Notes under the pieces: generated by a model
Seen by the model: only the letters and a program-made list of their open reading frames with translations
Told to the model about the DNA's origin: nothing
The model's database searches: none
Program-made: the position numbers and the translations under genes
From: Christensenella sp. UBA4379
GTDB taxonomy: Bacteria > Bacillota > Clostridia > Christensenellales > Aristaeellaceae
NCBI GenBank assembly: GCA_002391225.1
Contig: DGRV01000051.1
Location: 18,137 to 82,136, forward strand
Reading direction: 5' to 3'
Length of the DNA: 64,000 bases
Part shown: positions 42,653-51,132 of the stretch, one piece after another
Position numbering within the stretch: position 1 is the stretch's first letter
Layout of the letters: the number at the start of each line of letters is the position of its first letter

Positions 42653-43066
42653 TTGACGAAACAGCAAAACAGCGGTTCAGCGCTTGCCGAGGCCGCTCAG
42701 CATTACATTGAAACGCACAGCAAGGAAAAATTCTCTCTGGAAAAGATGGCCCAAGCGCTGTTTGTAAACGGCTGTTACCTGATGCGGACCTTCAAGCGCC
42801 ACACAGGCATGACGCCGCTGAATTATCATCATCTGGTTCGGTGTGAAAAGGCGAAAGAGCTGCTTCTTCAAACCAACATGAGCATTTCCGACGTCGGAGA
42901 AACCGCCGGCTTCGTATCCTCATCCCATTTCTCCCACATCTTCCGCAAGACCGAAGGCTGTACCCCGAGCGAGTACCGTTCGCTGCATCAGGACGAGGGC
43001 CGGGAAATAATAAAAAAGCCGCAGGCTCTTTTGAATGATCCTGACGGCTCGGAGTTTCAGTGCTGA
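42653..43066 (+). CDS. Single-domain AraC-type regulator
   Basis: 137 residues, only the double helix-turn-helix: FSLEKMAQALFVNGCYLMRT for the first and MSISDVGETAGFVSSSHFSH for the second, then FRKTEGCTPSEYR, the AraC signature. No ligand-binding domain precedes it, so it may respond through partner proteins or level alone, like SoxS. The start is a TTG with TGAGG 5 nt upstream; no in-frame ATG precedes the first helix. It is divergent from the iron operon with a 253-bp spacer and may control it. The tail after residue 112 is low in structure. Confidence 0.82.
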   Translation: MTKQQNSGSALAEAAQHYIETHSKEKFSLEKMAQALFVNGCYLMRTFKRHTGMTPLNYHHLVRCEKAKELLLQTNMSISDVGETAGFVSSSHFSHIFRKTEGCTPSEYRSLHQDEGREIIKKPQALLNDPDGSEFQC

Positions 43067-43156
43067 TAACGCTGTCACTTTTCTATACTCTTTTTCAGAG
43101 CTCGGCTTTTCTGAACGCTTACAGTTCACTATATTGATGATTATGATTTAAAAATT

Positions 43157-43184
43157 GCCGTCCGAATAGGGCGGCGTTTCTTTT
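43157..43184 (+). terminator. Intrinsic terminator after the AraC-type gene
   Basis: Stem GCCGTCC / GGGCGGC (one G-T pair), loop GAATA, then GTTTCTTTT. It lies about 90 nt past the stop. Confidence 0.65.
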
Positions 43185-43219
43185 GCAATATTTGCAATGC
43201 AAGTGCATCGAAAAAATGT

Positions 43220-43240
43220 GGGTAGTAGCGCGGGTAGTAG
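43220..43240. repeat. Short direct repeat near the tRNA
   Basis: GGGTAGTAG occurs twice, 12 bp apart. It lies in the 275-bp spacer between the AraC-type gene and the tRNA; nothing else is seen there apart from two terminators. Confidence 0.5.
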
Positions 43241-43305
43241 AGATGGATTCACCTGTATTTTGCTATCCTTTTTGAAGAAACGTTTCTATACCTAACAAAA
43301 TGAAA

Positions 43306-43336
43306 AGCCCTGAAACAACTGATGTTTCAGGAGCTT
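43306..43336 (-). terminator. Terminator of the tRNA-Arg transcript
   Basis: On the minus strand the arms CCTGAAAC / GTTTCAGG, extended by AGC/GCT with one bulge, are followed by TTTTC. It lies six bases after the tRNA CCA end. Confidence 0.75.
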
Positions 43337-43341
43337 TTGTT

Positions 43342-43418
43342 TGGCGCGCCCTGGGGGACTCGAACCCTCGGCCTTTTGATTCGTAGTCAAACACTCTATC
43401 CAGCTGAGCTAAGGGCGC
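43342..43418 (-). tRNA. tRNA-Arg (anticodon ACG)
   Basis: A full cloverleaf on the minus strand. The acceptor pairs GCGCCCT with AGGGCGC, the D-arm is AGCTCAGCTGGATAGAG, the anticodon loop CTACGAA gives ACG, and the T-arm is AGGGTTCGAGTCCCC. The discriminator is G and CCA is encoded. It reads CGN arginine codons after A34-to-inosine editing. Confidence 0.95.
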
Positions 43419-43583
43419 ATTTGCTGCTCTTCAAGCAGCAGGAGTATATTAGCACAAAAACAGAAAAAAAGCAAGTACTTTTTTCAAAAAACTTGAAGGC
43501 GGAAAATTGGGTAAAAATCGGTCCGCGCACAAGGGATCCCTGTTCGTCATTAAAGCCCGAAAACGGCGCTGAAAGCAATGCGC

Positions 43584-45263
43584 TTACGGCATCACGCCGA
43601 TGCCGAGGAGCTCGTTCTGCAGGCGGTTATGTTCCTCATAGGCGTTGACGTTGAGGGTTTCGCCCATAAAAATCATGGAAGCGGTGCCGCCGCCGTCCAG
43701 GTTGAAGGCGATGGTACAGCCCTTCTTTTGAAACAGATCAGTAAAATAGGTCAGCTTGCAGCCCTTGGATTCGGCGGAGCGGCCCTGCATGACGATGGCG
43801 ACATAATGGCCCGGCTCCACCATGCCGATGCCGGAGCGCGGCTCATTGCCCAGGCGTTTGTCGATCCGGGCCATCTGTTCTGTGGGCTGTCCGCCAAGGA
43901 GCAGCACCGGGCCAAAGCACAGTACGTCCCAGGCGCCTTTGCGTTTCAGCTCCTTTGCGGTGGCGCCGTTATACGCGTATGCCTCCATTCGCCCGTCCGG
44001 GTAGATGGCCAGTAAATCCCGATTGGGAATGATCCGGACGTCCTTGCGGGCCGGGTCGTCGTACAGCACCTCTCCCCCGCGCAGAACGACGCCGACGGTC
44101 ATCACCTTTTTCCGGGCGTTTCGCAGGACACGGTACAGATAATAATCCGTGTTGATGGCGAAAGCCAGCTTGTTTTCCCGGGCGATCAGATCCGGCTCCG
44201 TCCTTTCGCGGCTGTCCCGGTCCTGACCAAAGAAGAACGTGCGCAAAAACTCCTCCGAACCGGGACGCACGAACAGATCCGCCTCAAACCAGAGCTTTGG
44301 CTCGGATTTTTTACTCAGGTCTGCCTTACGGACGATTTCGATGCGCAGGTCCTGATGGGCGTACAGCCACAGGCCCTTTTCGGGGTCGCTCAGGGAGAAG
44401 GCGGGCTTTCCCTCCGGGAGAAAGCCTTCCTCCGTCAGCACGGGAAAAAGATCAGCGTATTTGGTTTTTTGCGAAAGAAAGGCCGCTTTCTGCTTCTGCT
44501 CCTGGAGCTCCTCCGCCGTCTGGTCCACCGGTTCCGGCTCGGTCGGTTCCGGCAGGGAAAGGACGAAAGGCGACTGAATCGTTCCATCGCCTGACTGGAC
44601 GCTGACGCCTTTCAGGCTCACCTGGATCATGGGCCTTACGCCCTGTCCCGTATGCCAGACGCCGAGATAGCCCCAGTTCCCTTCCCGGATGACGCGGCGG
44701 TGGGTCTTTTCGCGGTTGTCGCTGATGGTCCTTGTCCAGTAGGGAGAATCCTTGAGCCGGGTGTTATAGACCTGCAGGCCGTTATCGACGGCGTATTCCG
44801 TCCCCGCCGCCCAGCGGGATTCGTTGTCCGTAAAGCCGTACTGTGGATTTTTCAGGTCCTCCGCTTCCGGCAGGGAAACCAGGGAACGGTCCATCTGCCG
44901 GACCAGCAGGCACCGCTCCGCCCAACTGAAGGTACGTTTCAAAAAATCATCATTCAGATAGTCGTAGAGCTCCGACTGCTCCCAGCCGTCGTACACGTTC
45001 TTCTGCTCGTCCACCCGGGCGGTAAAAAGGATTTTGTCGCTCAGGAGCAGCATGCTGTCCCGGCTGACAGACAGAATCCGCCAGCTGATGGGCTCCACAG
45101 TTTCATCCGCCGTGGTGGGCGTCCGCCCAAAGAGGACGTGGGTCCATTTCTTCGTGTCTCGCTGGTAGGGGCGAAGAACCGTTTCCTCCGAAAAGGAGGG
45201 AAGGACGGGCAGGAGCAGGAAAACAAGCAGCAGGCAAAAGAGCTTTTTCATGAAGCCATCCAT
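43584..45263 (-). CDS. Secreted DUF6273 plus NAGPA (phosphodiester glycosidase) protein, copy 1
   Basis: 559 residues. Signal peptide (KKLFCLLLVFLLLPVLPSF), a DUF6273-like domain at about 35-215 (ISWRILSVSRDSMLLLSDKI, SPYWTRTISDN, GVRPMIQVSL), a charged middle, and a C-terminal NAGPA domain with GIGMVEPGHYVAIVMQGRS and AFNLDGGGTASMIFMG. NAGPA-type enzymes cleave GlcNAc-1-phosphodiester bonds, as in teichoic-acid or exopolysaccharide decoration. GGGAG lies 8 nt before this ATG; the next Met (45251) is possible. It is last of three tandem paralogues on one strand. Confidence 0.82.
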   Translation of the reverse strand: MDGFMKKLFCLLLVFLLLPVLPSFSEETVLRPYQRDTKKWTHVLFGRTPTTADETVEPISWRILSVSRDSMLLLSDKILFTARVDEQKNVYDGWEQSELYDYLNDDFLKRTFSWAERCLLVRQMDRSLVSLPEAEDLKNPQYGFTDNESRWAAGTEYAVDNGLQVYNTRLKDSPYWTRTISDNREKTHRRVIREGNWGYLGVWHTGQGVRPMIQVSLKGVSVQSGDGTIQSPFVLSLPEPTEPEPVDQTAEELQEQKQKAAFLSQKTKYADLFPVLTEEGFLPEGKPAFSLSDPEKGLWLYAHQDLRIEIVRKADLSKKSEPKLWFEADLFVRPGSEEFLRTFFFGQDRDSRERTEPDLIARENKLAFAINTDYYLYRVLRNARKKVMTVGVVLRGGEVLYDDPARKDVRIIPNRDLLAIYPDGRMEAYAYNGATAKELKRKGAWDVLCFGPVLLLGGQPTEQMARIDKRLGNEPRSGIGMVEPGHYVAIVMQGRSAESKGCKLTYFTDLFQKKGCTIAFNLDGGGTASMIFMGETLNVNAYEEHNRLQNELLGIGVMP

Positions 45264-45290
45264 TCCGTAAACTCCCTGTCAGGAGAAGCA

Positions 45291-46625
45291 TCAGTTGACC
45301 TGATCCGAAAACCCGATGCCGATCACTTCGTTCTGCAAGCGGTTCTGTGCCGAATAAGTATTTTCGTTTAAGTAAACGCCCATAAAGATCATCGAAGAGG
45401 TCCCGCCGCCGTCCAGGTTGAAGGCGACCTGACAGCCCTTCTGGGCAAACAGGTCCGCCAGATACGTCAGCTTACAGCCGACGGACTGCTTCGTCCTTCC
45501 TTCCACCATGATGGCGACATAGTGGCCCTTTTCCACCATGCCGATGCCGGTGCGCGGGTTGTTGTTCCCCCGTTCGCCGATCCGCTTGGCCTGCTCGGTC
45601 ATCTCCCCGTCCCTGAGCAGCACGGGGCCAAAGCACAGCACGTCGCTGGCGCCCATGGCCTGAAGCTCCTCAGCGCTCGGGCCGTTGTAATCGAAGGCTT
45701 CCATTCCACCGTCCGGGAAGAGGGCCAGATAATCACGGTTGGGGATGTTGTTTGCCGGCCTGGTCGCCGGATCGTTGTAAAAAGCCTCTCCCCCACGCAG
45801 CACCACGCCCACGGACATCACGCGCTTTTTGGCGTTCCGAAGGACGCGGTAATAATACCAGTCCGAGTTAATGGCGAACACCAAATGGTTTTCCCGGGCG
45901 ATCGCCTGGGTTTCCGCCAGCTTCTTCGTCCTGGGGTTCAGTTCATGATAATACGTCCTGAAATAATCCTCCGTGCCGGGCCGCACAAAGATCTCCGCTT
46001 CGTACCAGCGCCGGGGCTCGGTCTTTTTGGCGGTGTCCGTCTTTCTCACGATCTCCACCCGGAGATCTGGGCTGACGTAGAGCCAGAGGCCCTTGTCCTC
46101 GTCGAAGGAGAAAAACTCCTCCTCTCCCTCCGGTAGGAAGCCTTCCTCCGTCAGCGCTGGAAACAGGGAGGCAAATTCCGTCACAGAGGTAGCAGCGGAA
46201 GCGTCTTTCTGTCCGTCCGCTTCCTCGGCGGAATCAGAGGGCGCAGGCGTATTCCGGGGGCTTTCCTGCGGGGCCGCAGCCTCCTTTTCGGAGGGCGCTT
46301 CGTCTGTTGCGCGGGACCTTTCAGGCTCGTCGGCGGCCGCACATTCGTCCGAGAAAATCAGGTTCCACAGTTCTTCGTCTACTTCGCCGGATTCGGGAAG
46401 TCCGTTATGCTTTTGCAGCTGGGCAACGCGCTCGGCCGTGGTTTCGTTATATTCCGGGGCGAATTTCTTTGTCTTAAAATAGCCCAGTACATACATCCGT
46501 TCCTTGAGGGCCGTCACGATTTCGCCCCTGTCCCCCTGGCGGATGGGAAAATCCCCCTCCGCCATGACAGGCAGGATGGACACAAGCAGGAGAAGAGCCA
46601 GCAAGGCTCCGGTCAGTCTCTTCAT
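45291..46625 (-). CDS. Secreted PG-binding plus NAGPA protein, copy 2
   Basis: 444 residues. Signal peptide MKRLTGALLALLLLVSILPV, then a PG_binding_1 domain at about 28-95 (IRQGDRGEIVTALKERMYVL, AERVAQLQKHNGLPESG), an acidic Ala/Glu/Ser-rich linker, and the NAGPA domain with GIGMVEKGHYVAIMVEGR and AFNLDGGGTSSMIFMG. Here the DUF6273 domain of its neighbours is replaced by a wall-binding domain. A GTG at 46631 is an alternative start, but AAGGA spacing suits the ATG better. Confidence 0.83.
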   Translation of the reverse strand: MKRLTGALLALLLLVSILPVMAEGDFPIRQGDRGEIVTALKERMYVLGYFKTKKFAPEYNETTAERVAQLQKHNGLPESGEVDEELWNLIFSDECAAADEPERSRATDEAPSEKEAAAPQESPRNTPAPSDSAEEADGQKDASAATSVTEFASLFPALTEEGFLPEGEEEFFSFDEDKGLWLYVSPDLRVEIVRKTDTAKKTEPRRWYEAEIFVRPGTEDYFRTYYHELNPRTKKLAETQAIARENHLVFAINSDWYYYRVLRNAKKRVMSVGVVLRGGEAFYNDPATRPANNIPNRDYLALFPDGGMEAFDYNGPSAEELQAMGASDVLCFGPVLLRDGEMTEQAKRIGERGNNNPRTGIGMVEKGHYVAIMVEGRTKQSVGCKLTYLADLFAQKGCQVAFNLDGGGTSSMIFMGVYLNENTYSAQNRLQNEVIGIGFSDQVN

Positions 46626-46685
46626 AAACACAAGATTCCTTCTTTTACAAGTATAAAAGTATCATTTGGCAGCCGGTGCCGCCGG

Positions 46686-48425
46686 TCACGGTTCCTCCGC
46701 TGCCGGTTCCGCAACTACCTGAGCGGACTGGCCGATGCCCAGCACCTCGTTCTGCTGACGGTTTTTGGTGCCTGACTTGTTTTCGCTGACGTAGGTGCCC
46801 ATGAACATCATCTGGGCGGCGGGTCCGCCGTTCAGGTTGATGGCGGTCTGGCAGTTTTTATTCGCAAACAGAGCGGCGAACTCCTCCAGCTTCAAGCCGA
46901 CAGACTGCTTGGTGCCGCCCTCGGCGACGACCGCCAGGAAATGACCGGGCCCGATCCGTCCCACGCCGCAGCGCGGGTTCTCCGCCTGACGGGCGGAAAT
47001 CTTCTTGGCTTTGGCGGTGATTTCGCCATCCTCCACCAGGATGGGGCCGAAGCAGAGCGTCTCATAGACGCCTTGTTTTAAAAGCTCCTCAGCGCTGGCG
47101 GCGTTGTAAGCATAAGCCTCCATCCGTCCGTCCTGATACAGAGCCAGGATGTCCCTGGTCGGAAGGGTGGTGACGTCTTTCTTCCCCGGATCGTCCGCCA
47201 TAATCTGTCCCTGTCTTAAGATCACGCCGACGGTCGTTCGTTTTTTCTCATTCTGCTGGGCGCGGTAATAATACCAGTCCCCGTTCACGGCAAAGACCAG
47301 GGAGTTTTCTTTGGCAATGTCCAGCTCGTCCGCCAACTCCTCCGTATCTGCTTTCTGGCCGCTGAAATAATACTGAAGCGACTGCTGTTCCGCGCCGCGG
47401 CGGACAAAAATCTCCGCCTCCAGCCAGCGCTTGGGCTTCTTCCGTTTGGACGTGTCTTCCCGGCGAAGGATCTCGATCCGCAGGTCCTGGCTGGCGTACA
47501 GCCAGACCCCGCCCTCGGGATCCTGCCAGACAAATTCCGCTTCGCCCTCCGGCAGGAAGCCTTCCTCGGTCAGTTCCGGGAAGAGCGTCCCGTATTCCGT
47601 GGGGAACAGCCGGTCGCCCGTTTCAGTTTCCGCGGGCGCCGTCTTTATAGGCGCGGGTGCTTCCGTCGGGACGGGGGTGAGGACGGGTGCGGGCGTCGGG
47701 GTGGGCCTCGGCGTCGGGGAGAGCCTGGGGGCCCGCACTTCTGCCTTCGGCAGGGTCAGGACATAAGGAGCTTCCTCCGTGCCCGTGCCGGACAGAATGG
47801 ACGCATCCTGGAGGCTCAGGGCCACGACAGGCCGGACACCGATGTTTTCAGTGTCGGGATAAAGCTCGCTCCACGTGCCGTCATCCTGGACCCGGTACAT
47901 GGCGTTCTCAAAGGAAGGGCCCGCGCTCCTCGTCCAGTAGGGAGAAGTGTTCCCGGCAGAAGAAACATAAAGCCCCGCTTCCACCGCCTGGGCGGTGCCT
48001 TTCGCGGCAGAGCCGCCCTCCATCCCCTCAAGCATTTTCTTTTCCGGGAGGGACACCAGGGACAGGTCGTCCTGATACAAAAGGGCCGCCTGCTCGTCCG
48101 AAGAAAAGGCTGTTTCCGCGAAGGCTCCGTTCAGCCAGGCATACAGGGAGGAGCCTTCCCAGCCGGAGAAGGGCGCTTCGCCGCCCTGGACAGGCTTGCT
48201 GGCCAGAATGTTCTCGCTGAGCAGCAGGGCCTTTTCCCCATCCGCCGAAAGGACCCGCCACAAAATGGCCTTTTTATCCTCCGGGCGGTCCTGCGCCGTT
48301 CTGCCAAAGGAAACGAACGTCCATCCCCGGTCGTCCCGGTATCCGGACAAAGACTCTTCTCCGCCGGCGGAAAGCGCCGCCGACAGCAGCAGGATCAGCA
48401 GGATCGCAGCCGATGTTTTTTTCAT
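46686..48425 (-). CDS. Secreted DUF6273 plus NAGPA protein, copy 3
   Basis: 579 residues. Signal peptide (MKKTSAAILLILLLSAALSA), DUF6273-like domain (ILWRVLSADGEKALLLSENI, SPYWTRSAGPS), a Pro/Thr-rich linker near 235-275 (PTPRPTPTPAPVLTPVPTE), and a NAGPA domain with GVGRIGPGHFLAVVAEGG and AINLNGGPAAQMMFMG. The last motif differs from the other copies: LDGGG has become LNGGP, so a catalytic or metal residue may be lost. AAGGA precedes two adjacent ATGs; the second is used. Confidence 0.82.
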   Translation of the reverse strand: MKKTSAAILLILLLSAALSAGGEESLSGYRDDRGWTFVSFGRTAQDRPEDKKAILWRVLSADGEKALLLSENILASKPVQGGEAPFSGWEGSSLYAWLNGAFAETAFSSDEQAALLYQDDLSLVSLPEKKMLEGMEGGSAAKGTAQAVEAGLYVSSAGNTSPYWTRSAGPSFENAMYRVQDDGTWSELYPDTENIGVRPVVALSLQDASILSGTGTEEAPYVLTLPKAEVRAPRLSPTPRPTPTPAPVLTPVPTEAPAPIKTAPAETETGDRLFPTEYGTLFPELTEEGFLPEGEAEFVWQDPEGGVWLYASQDLRIEILRREDTSKRKKPKRWLEAEIFVRRGAEQQSLQYYFSGQKADTEELADELDIAKENSLVFAVNGDWYYYRAQQNEKKRTTVGVILRQGQIMADDPGKKDVTTLPTRDILALYQDGRMEAYAYNAASAEELLKQGVYETLCFGPILVEDGEITAKAKKISARQAENPRCGVGRIGPGHFLAVVAEGGTKQSVGLKLEEFAALFANKNCQTAINLNGGPAAQMMFMGTYVSENKSGTKNRQQNEVLGIGQSAQVVAEPAAEEP

Positions 48426-48462
48426 CATCGTCCTTCAGCCCTTTCATTTGCTTTTCTTTATG

Positions 48463-48491
48463 ATTATAACGATCCCGCCCGATCTTGGCAA
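48463..48491 (-). promoter_or_regulatory. Promoter of the NAGPA triplet
   Basis: On the minus strand TTGCCA, 17 bp, TATAAT, starting transcription about 30 nt before the first NAGPA gene. Confidence 0.65.
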
Positions 48492-48572
48492 GCCCGAATG
48501 AACCGGTTTTGCTGAAAAGACCTCCTGGGAGCAAACATTTACATTTTCGGCCTACCGCCCTCTTTGCTTCTA

Positions 48573-48601
48573 TTGAAACAGGAGCGATTTCATGGTAAGA
48601 T
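48573..48601 (+). promoter_or_regulatory. Promoter of the redoxin-fold/esterase/ZnuA operon
   Basis: TTGAAA, 17 bp, TAAGAT, divergent from the NAGPA promoter in the same 215-bp spacer. Confidence 0.6.
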
Positions 48602-48640
48602 ATGTCATAAGGGGAAAGCGGCCCCTTTAGGAGGAACGGA

Positions 48641-50377
48641 ATGAGACTGTTAAAAAAATGCCTGACTTTCATCCTCTGCCTCACAATGCTGATGCAGGGG
48701 GCGGCATATGCCTTCACATATGAAAACGGGACGGAACTCTCCAGCTCCGACCTGTCTTTCCAGTCTACGAACGGAGAAGAAATCCGCGTATCCGACCTGC
48801 TTGAGGAACGGAAGATGGTTCTGATCCATTTTTTCCAGACGGTCAGCAAGGCCAGCAGGTCCAGCTTCCCGGCGCTGGAAGCTTCCTATGAGCGCTGGAA
48901 GGACCAGGCGGAAGTGATCGGCATTTCCTGCGACGCCATGGACACCCGCGAGTATCTGAACGACTTCGCCAAGGACAACGGGCTCACCTTCCCCCTCGTC
49001 GCCGGGAACGAAACGATCCTGCCGGACCTGTTCGGCCTGACCGCCGTACCGACGACCGTCGTAGTGGACCGGTTCGGGGCCGTCGCCATGCTGATGGTGG
49101 ACGTGAAGACCGATCCCGCTTCCTATGACCGGATTTTTGATTATTTCTGCTCGGACGATTATACCCAGAGCGTCTGGCTGACCTCCCTGCCGCCCGCCCG
49201 GGCTTCCGCCAAAGGACCCACGGAGGATGCGCTGACGGAGCTTTTGACCAAGGACACCCGCATCCGTGTCACAGGGCCGGCCAGCCCCTACATCTGGCCC
49301 TTCCTGAAGGGCGAGGAAAGCGGCGTCCGCTCCTCCAACACCGGCATGGACGATTCCATCGCCACCCTTTCCGCTCATATTTCGGCCCCGTGCGAATGTG
49401 TCTTTTCCTACCGGTTCAACGTCTCCAGCGAACGGCTGTACGACGCCCTGATCATCCTGCTGGACGGGAATGAAGTCCGGGTGTACAGCGGTGAAACCGG
49501 ATGGCGGCAGGACGCCCTGACCCTGAGCGCCGGGGAGCATGAGATCACTTTCCATTATTTAAAGGACGAGGAAGCAGGAAACGGATCGGACTGCGCCATG
49601 CTGTCTGATTTCGCCCTGCTGGAAGGCGAAGCGGCGGAAAAGACGCTGGAACAGCTGCCCGACTACCCGGTCAGCGATCAGACGGCAATGACCCTTCATG
49701 ACCAGGACGCCCAGGAAATCTGGGTGGAAGACCCAACCGGCGTGCTGGAACGGGATTTCGGCGGACCGGTCCGGATTTATCTGCTTGACCAACCGCAGGC
49801 GCACATCAACCTTTCGCTTGCCTCTCAGTACAACCCCTGGACAGTGTACCTGAAAGCGGGCAACTCCATCGAAATTCAGGAGGTCCTGCCCTATCAGACC
49901 GAAAACGGCTATGAGCTGACCGTCGACTGCGCTCCAGACACGTTCTCTCTGTATACGGCTTTTACCGCCCAGCCCTACGAACAGCAGATTCTCTATAACA
50001 TCATCATCTTCCCGAACATGGACACACTGGAAAACTGGTTCAGCTATATGAAGTACGTCCGCATGGCGAAGCTGCTGTGGAATGTCGGGGGCGACGAGGA
50101 AGAGGAGCTGTTCATCTGGCAGGTGAAGGTGCAGGATACCGCCGGCAACCCGGTGCCCGGCTGCGAGGTGACGTTCAGCAATAAGGAAGCCTCCGCCAGC
50201 GTCATCACGGACGAAAAAGGCATGGCCGTGTTTGAATCCGCCGAGGAAACCTACCGGGTCAGCCTGAGCGCTGTGCCGAACCAATACATCAACCCCTCTT
50301 CCCGGGAGGTCGTCATGCCCAGGACGGGCGGCGCCACCGGCTTCATTCTGGTGAAAAAAGAAGGCAGAAAGCCCTGA
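48641..50377 (+). CDS. Secreted thioredoxin-fold protein without active-site cysteines, plus C-terminal Ig-like domain
   Basis: 578 residues. Signal peptide (LLKKCLTFILCLTMLMQGAA), then a TlpA/AhpC-like fold at about 30-180: VSDLLEERKMVLIHFFQ, the position of the CxxC helix filled by TVSKASRSSFPALE, and the cis-proline region TAVPTTVVVDRFG. With no cysteine at the active site it cannot do normal thiol-disulfide exchange. A middle region (about 200-340) looks like a beta-sandwich, and residues about 500-560 resemble a Cna-B/carboxypeptidase-regulatory fold (AGNPVPGCEVTFSNKE, TDEKGMAVFES). AGGAGG precedes the ATG. Function unknown. Confidence 0.78.
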   Translation: MRLLKKCLTFILCLTMLMQGAAYAFTYENGTELSSSDLSFQSTNGEEIRVSDLLEERKMVLIHFFQTVSKASRSSFPALEASYERWKDQAEVIGISCDAMDTREYLNDFAKDNGLTFPLVAGNETILPDLFGLTAVPTTVVVDRFGAVAMLMVDVKTDPASYDRIFDYFCSDDYTQSVWLTSLPPARASAKGPTEDALTELLTKDTRIRVTGPASPYIWPFLKGEESGVRSSNTGMDDSIATLSAHISAPCECVFSYRFNVSSERLYDALIILLDGNEVRVYSGETGWRQDALTLSAGEHEITFHYLKDEEAGNGSDCAMLSDFALLEGEAAEKTLEQLPDYPVSDQTAMTLHDQDAQEIWVEDPTGVLERDFGGPVRIYLLDQPQAHINLSLASQYNPWTVYLKAGNSIEIQEVLPYQTENGYELTVDCAPDTFSLYTAFTAQPYEQQILYNIIIFPNMDTLENWFSYMKYVRMAKLLWNVGGDEEEELFIWQVKVQDTAGNPVPGCEVTFSNKEASASVITDEKGMAVFESAEETYRVSLSAVPNQYINPSSREVVMPRTGGATGFILVKKEGRKP

Positions 50378-51132
50378 TGGAGGAAATCATCTCTCCGCTG
50401 GCGGCGGATTTTACCCTGTTTAACGGGGCGGACGCCGTTTTGCTGATTCACGGCTTCACGGGCAGCCCGGCCCATATGCTGCCCCTGGGCAGGGCCCTGC
50501 AGGAAGCGGGCTTTACCGTCCGCGGCATCCGGCTCAAAGGCCACGGCACGAGCCTGGCCGACATGCGGGCGGCTTCCTGGAAGGATTGGCTCTCGGAAGC
50601 GAAAGAAGCCTATGACGCGCTGGAAAACGCATTCCGCTCGGTCAGCGTCGTCGGGTTATCCATGGGCGGCGTGCTGGCCCTGATCCTGGCGGAGGAAAAA
50701 AATCCCGCCTGCTGTGTGACCCTGGCCGCCCCGATGGGCATCAAAAACCCGCTGAGCTTCGCCGCTCCCGCCCTTGGAAAAATCGTTCCGGTGCTGAAAA
50801 AAAGAAAACGAGCCGTTTCTGGACTGGACATGGACTACGCGGTCGGCTACCGGGAAATCCCCACCGCCCGCATCGCGGACCTGAACCTGCTGATCCGAAC
50901 GGCAAAGCAGGGCCTATCCTCCGTCCGCTGTCCCCTGCTGTGCGCCCAGTCCGCGCACGACCCCTCCATCACCGCCGGCAGCGCGGACATCATTTTGAAG
51001 GGGATTTCCTCTTCGGTCCGGGAAAGGCTGACGCTGCATCAGCCCCAGCACCTGATCACCATCGGTTCGGAAACGGAAACCCTGTTTCCCGCCGTGTGCC
51101 AGTTTATCAATCTTCACAAGGAGACCGCATGA
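50377..51132 (+). CDS. Alpha/beta hydrolase, carboxylesterase-like
   Basis: 251 residues. The oxyanion loop LIHGFTGSPAHML and nucleophile elbow VVGLSMGGVLAL are clear, with an acid in CAQSAHDPSI and a His in LHQPQHLITIGSE. It resembles the thermostable carboxylesterase/monoacylglycerol-lipase group (Est30-like), soluble and cytoplasmic. The ATG shares one base with the previous stop (TGATG) and its own stop overlaps the next ATG (ATGA), so it is translationally coupled on both sides. Confidence 0.85.
   Translation: MEEIISPLAADFTLFNGADAVLLIHGFTGSPAHMLPLGRALQEAGFTVRGIRLKGHGTSLADMRAASWKDWLSEAKEAYDALENAFRSVSVVGLSMGGVLALILAEEKNPACCVTLAAPMGIKNPLSFAAPALGKIVPVLKKRKRAVSGLDMDYAVGYREIPTARIADLNLLIRTAKQGLSSVRCPLLCAQSAHDPSITAGSADIILKGISSSVRERLTLHQPQHLITIGSETETLFPAVCQFINLHKETA

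Noticed and set aside
43322..43648. 108-residue plus-strand open frame beginning MFQELLFGAPWGTRTL
   Set aside because: It is the antisense of the tRNA-Arg gene, a well-known false ORF; the remainder is intergenic sequence and the end of the NAGPA gene.
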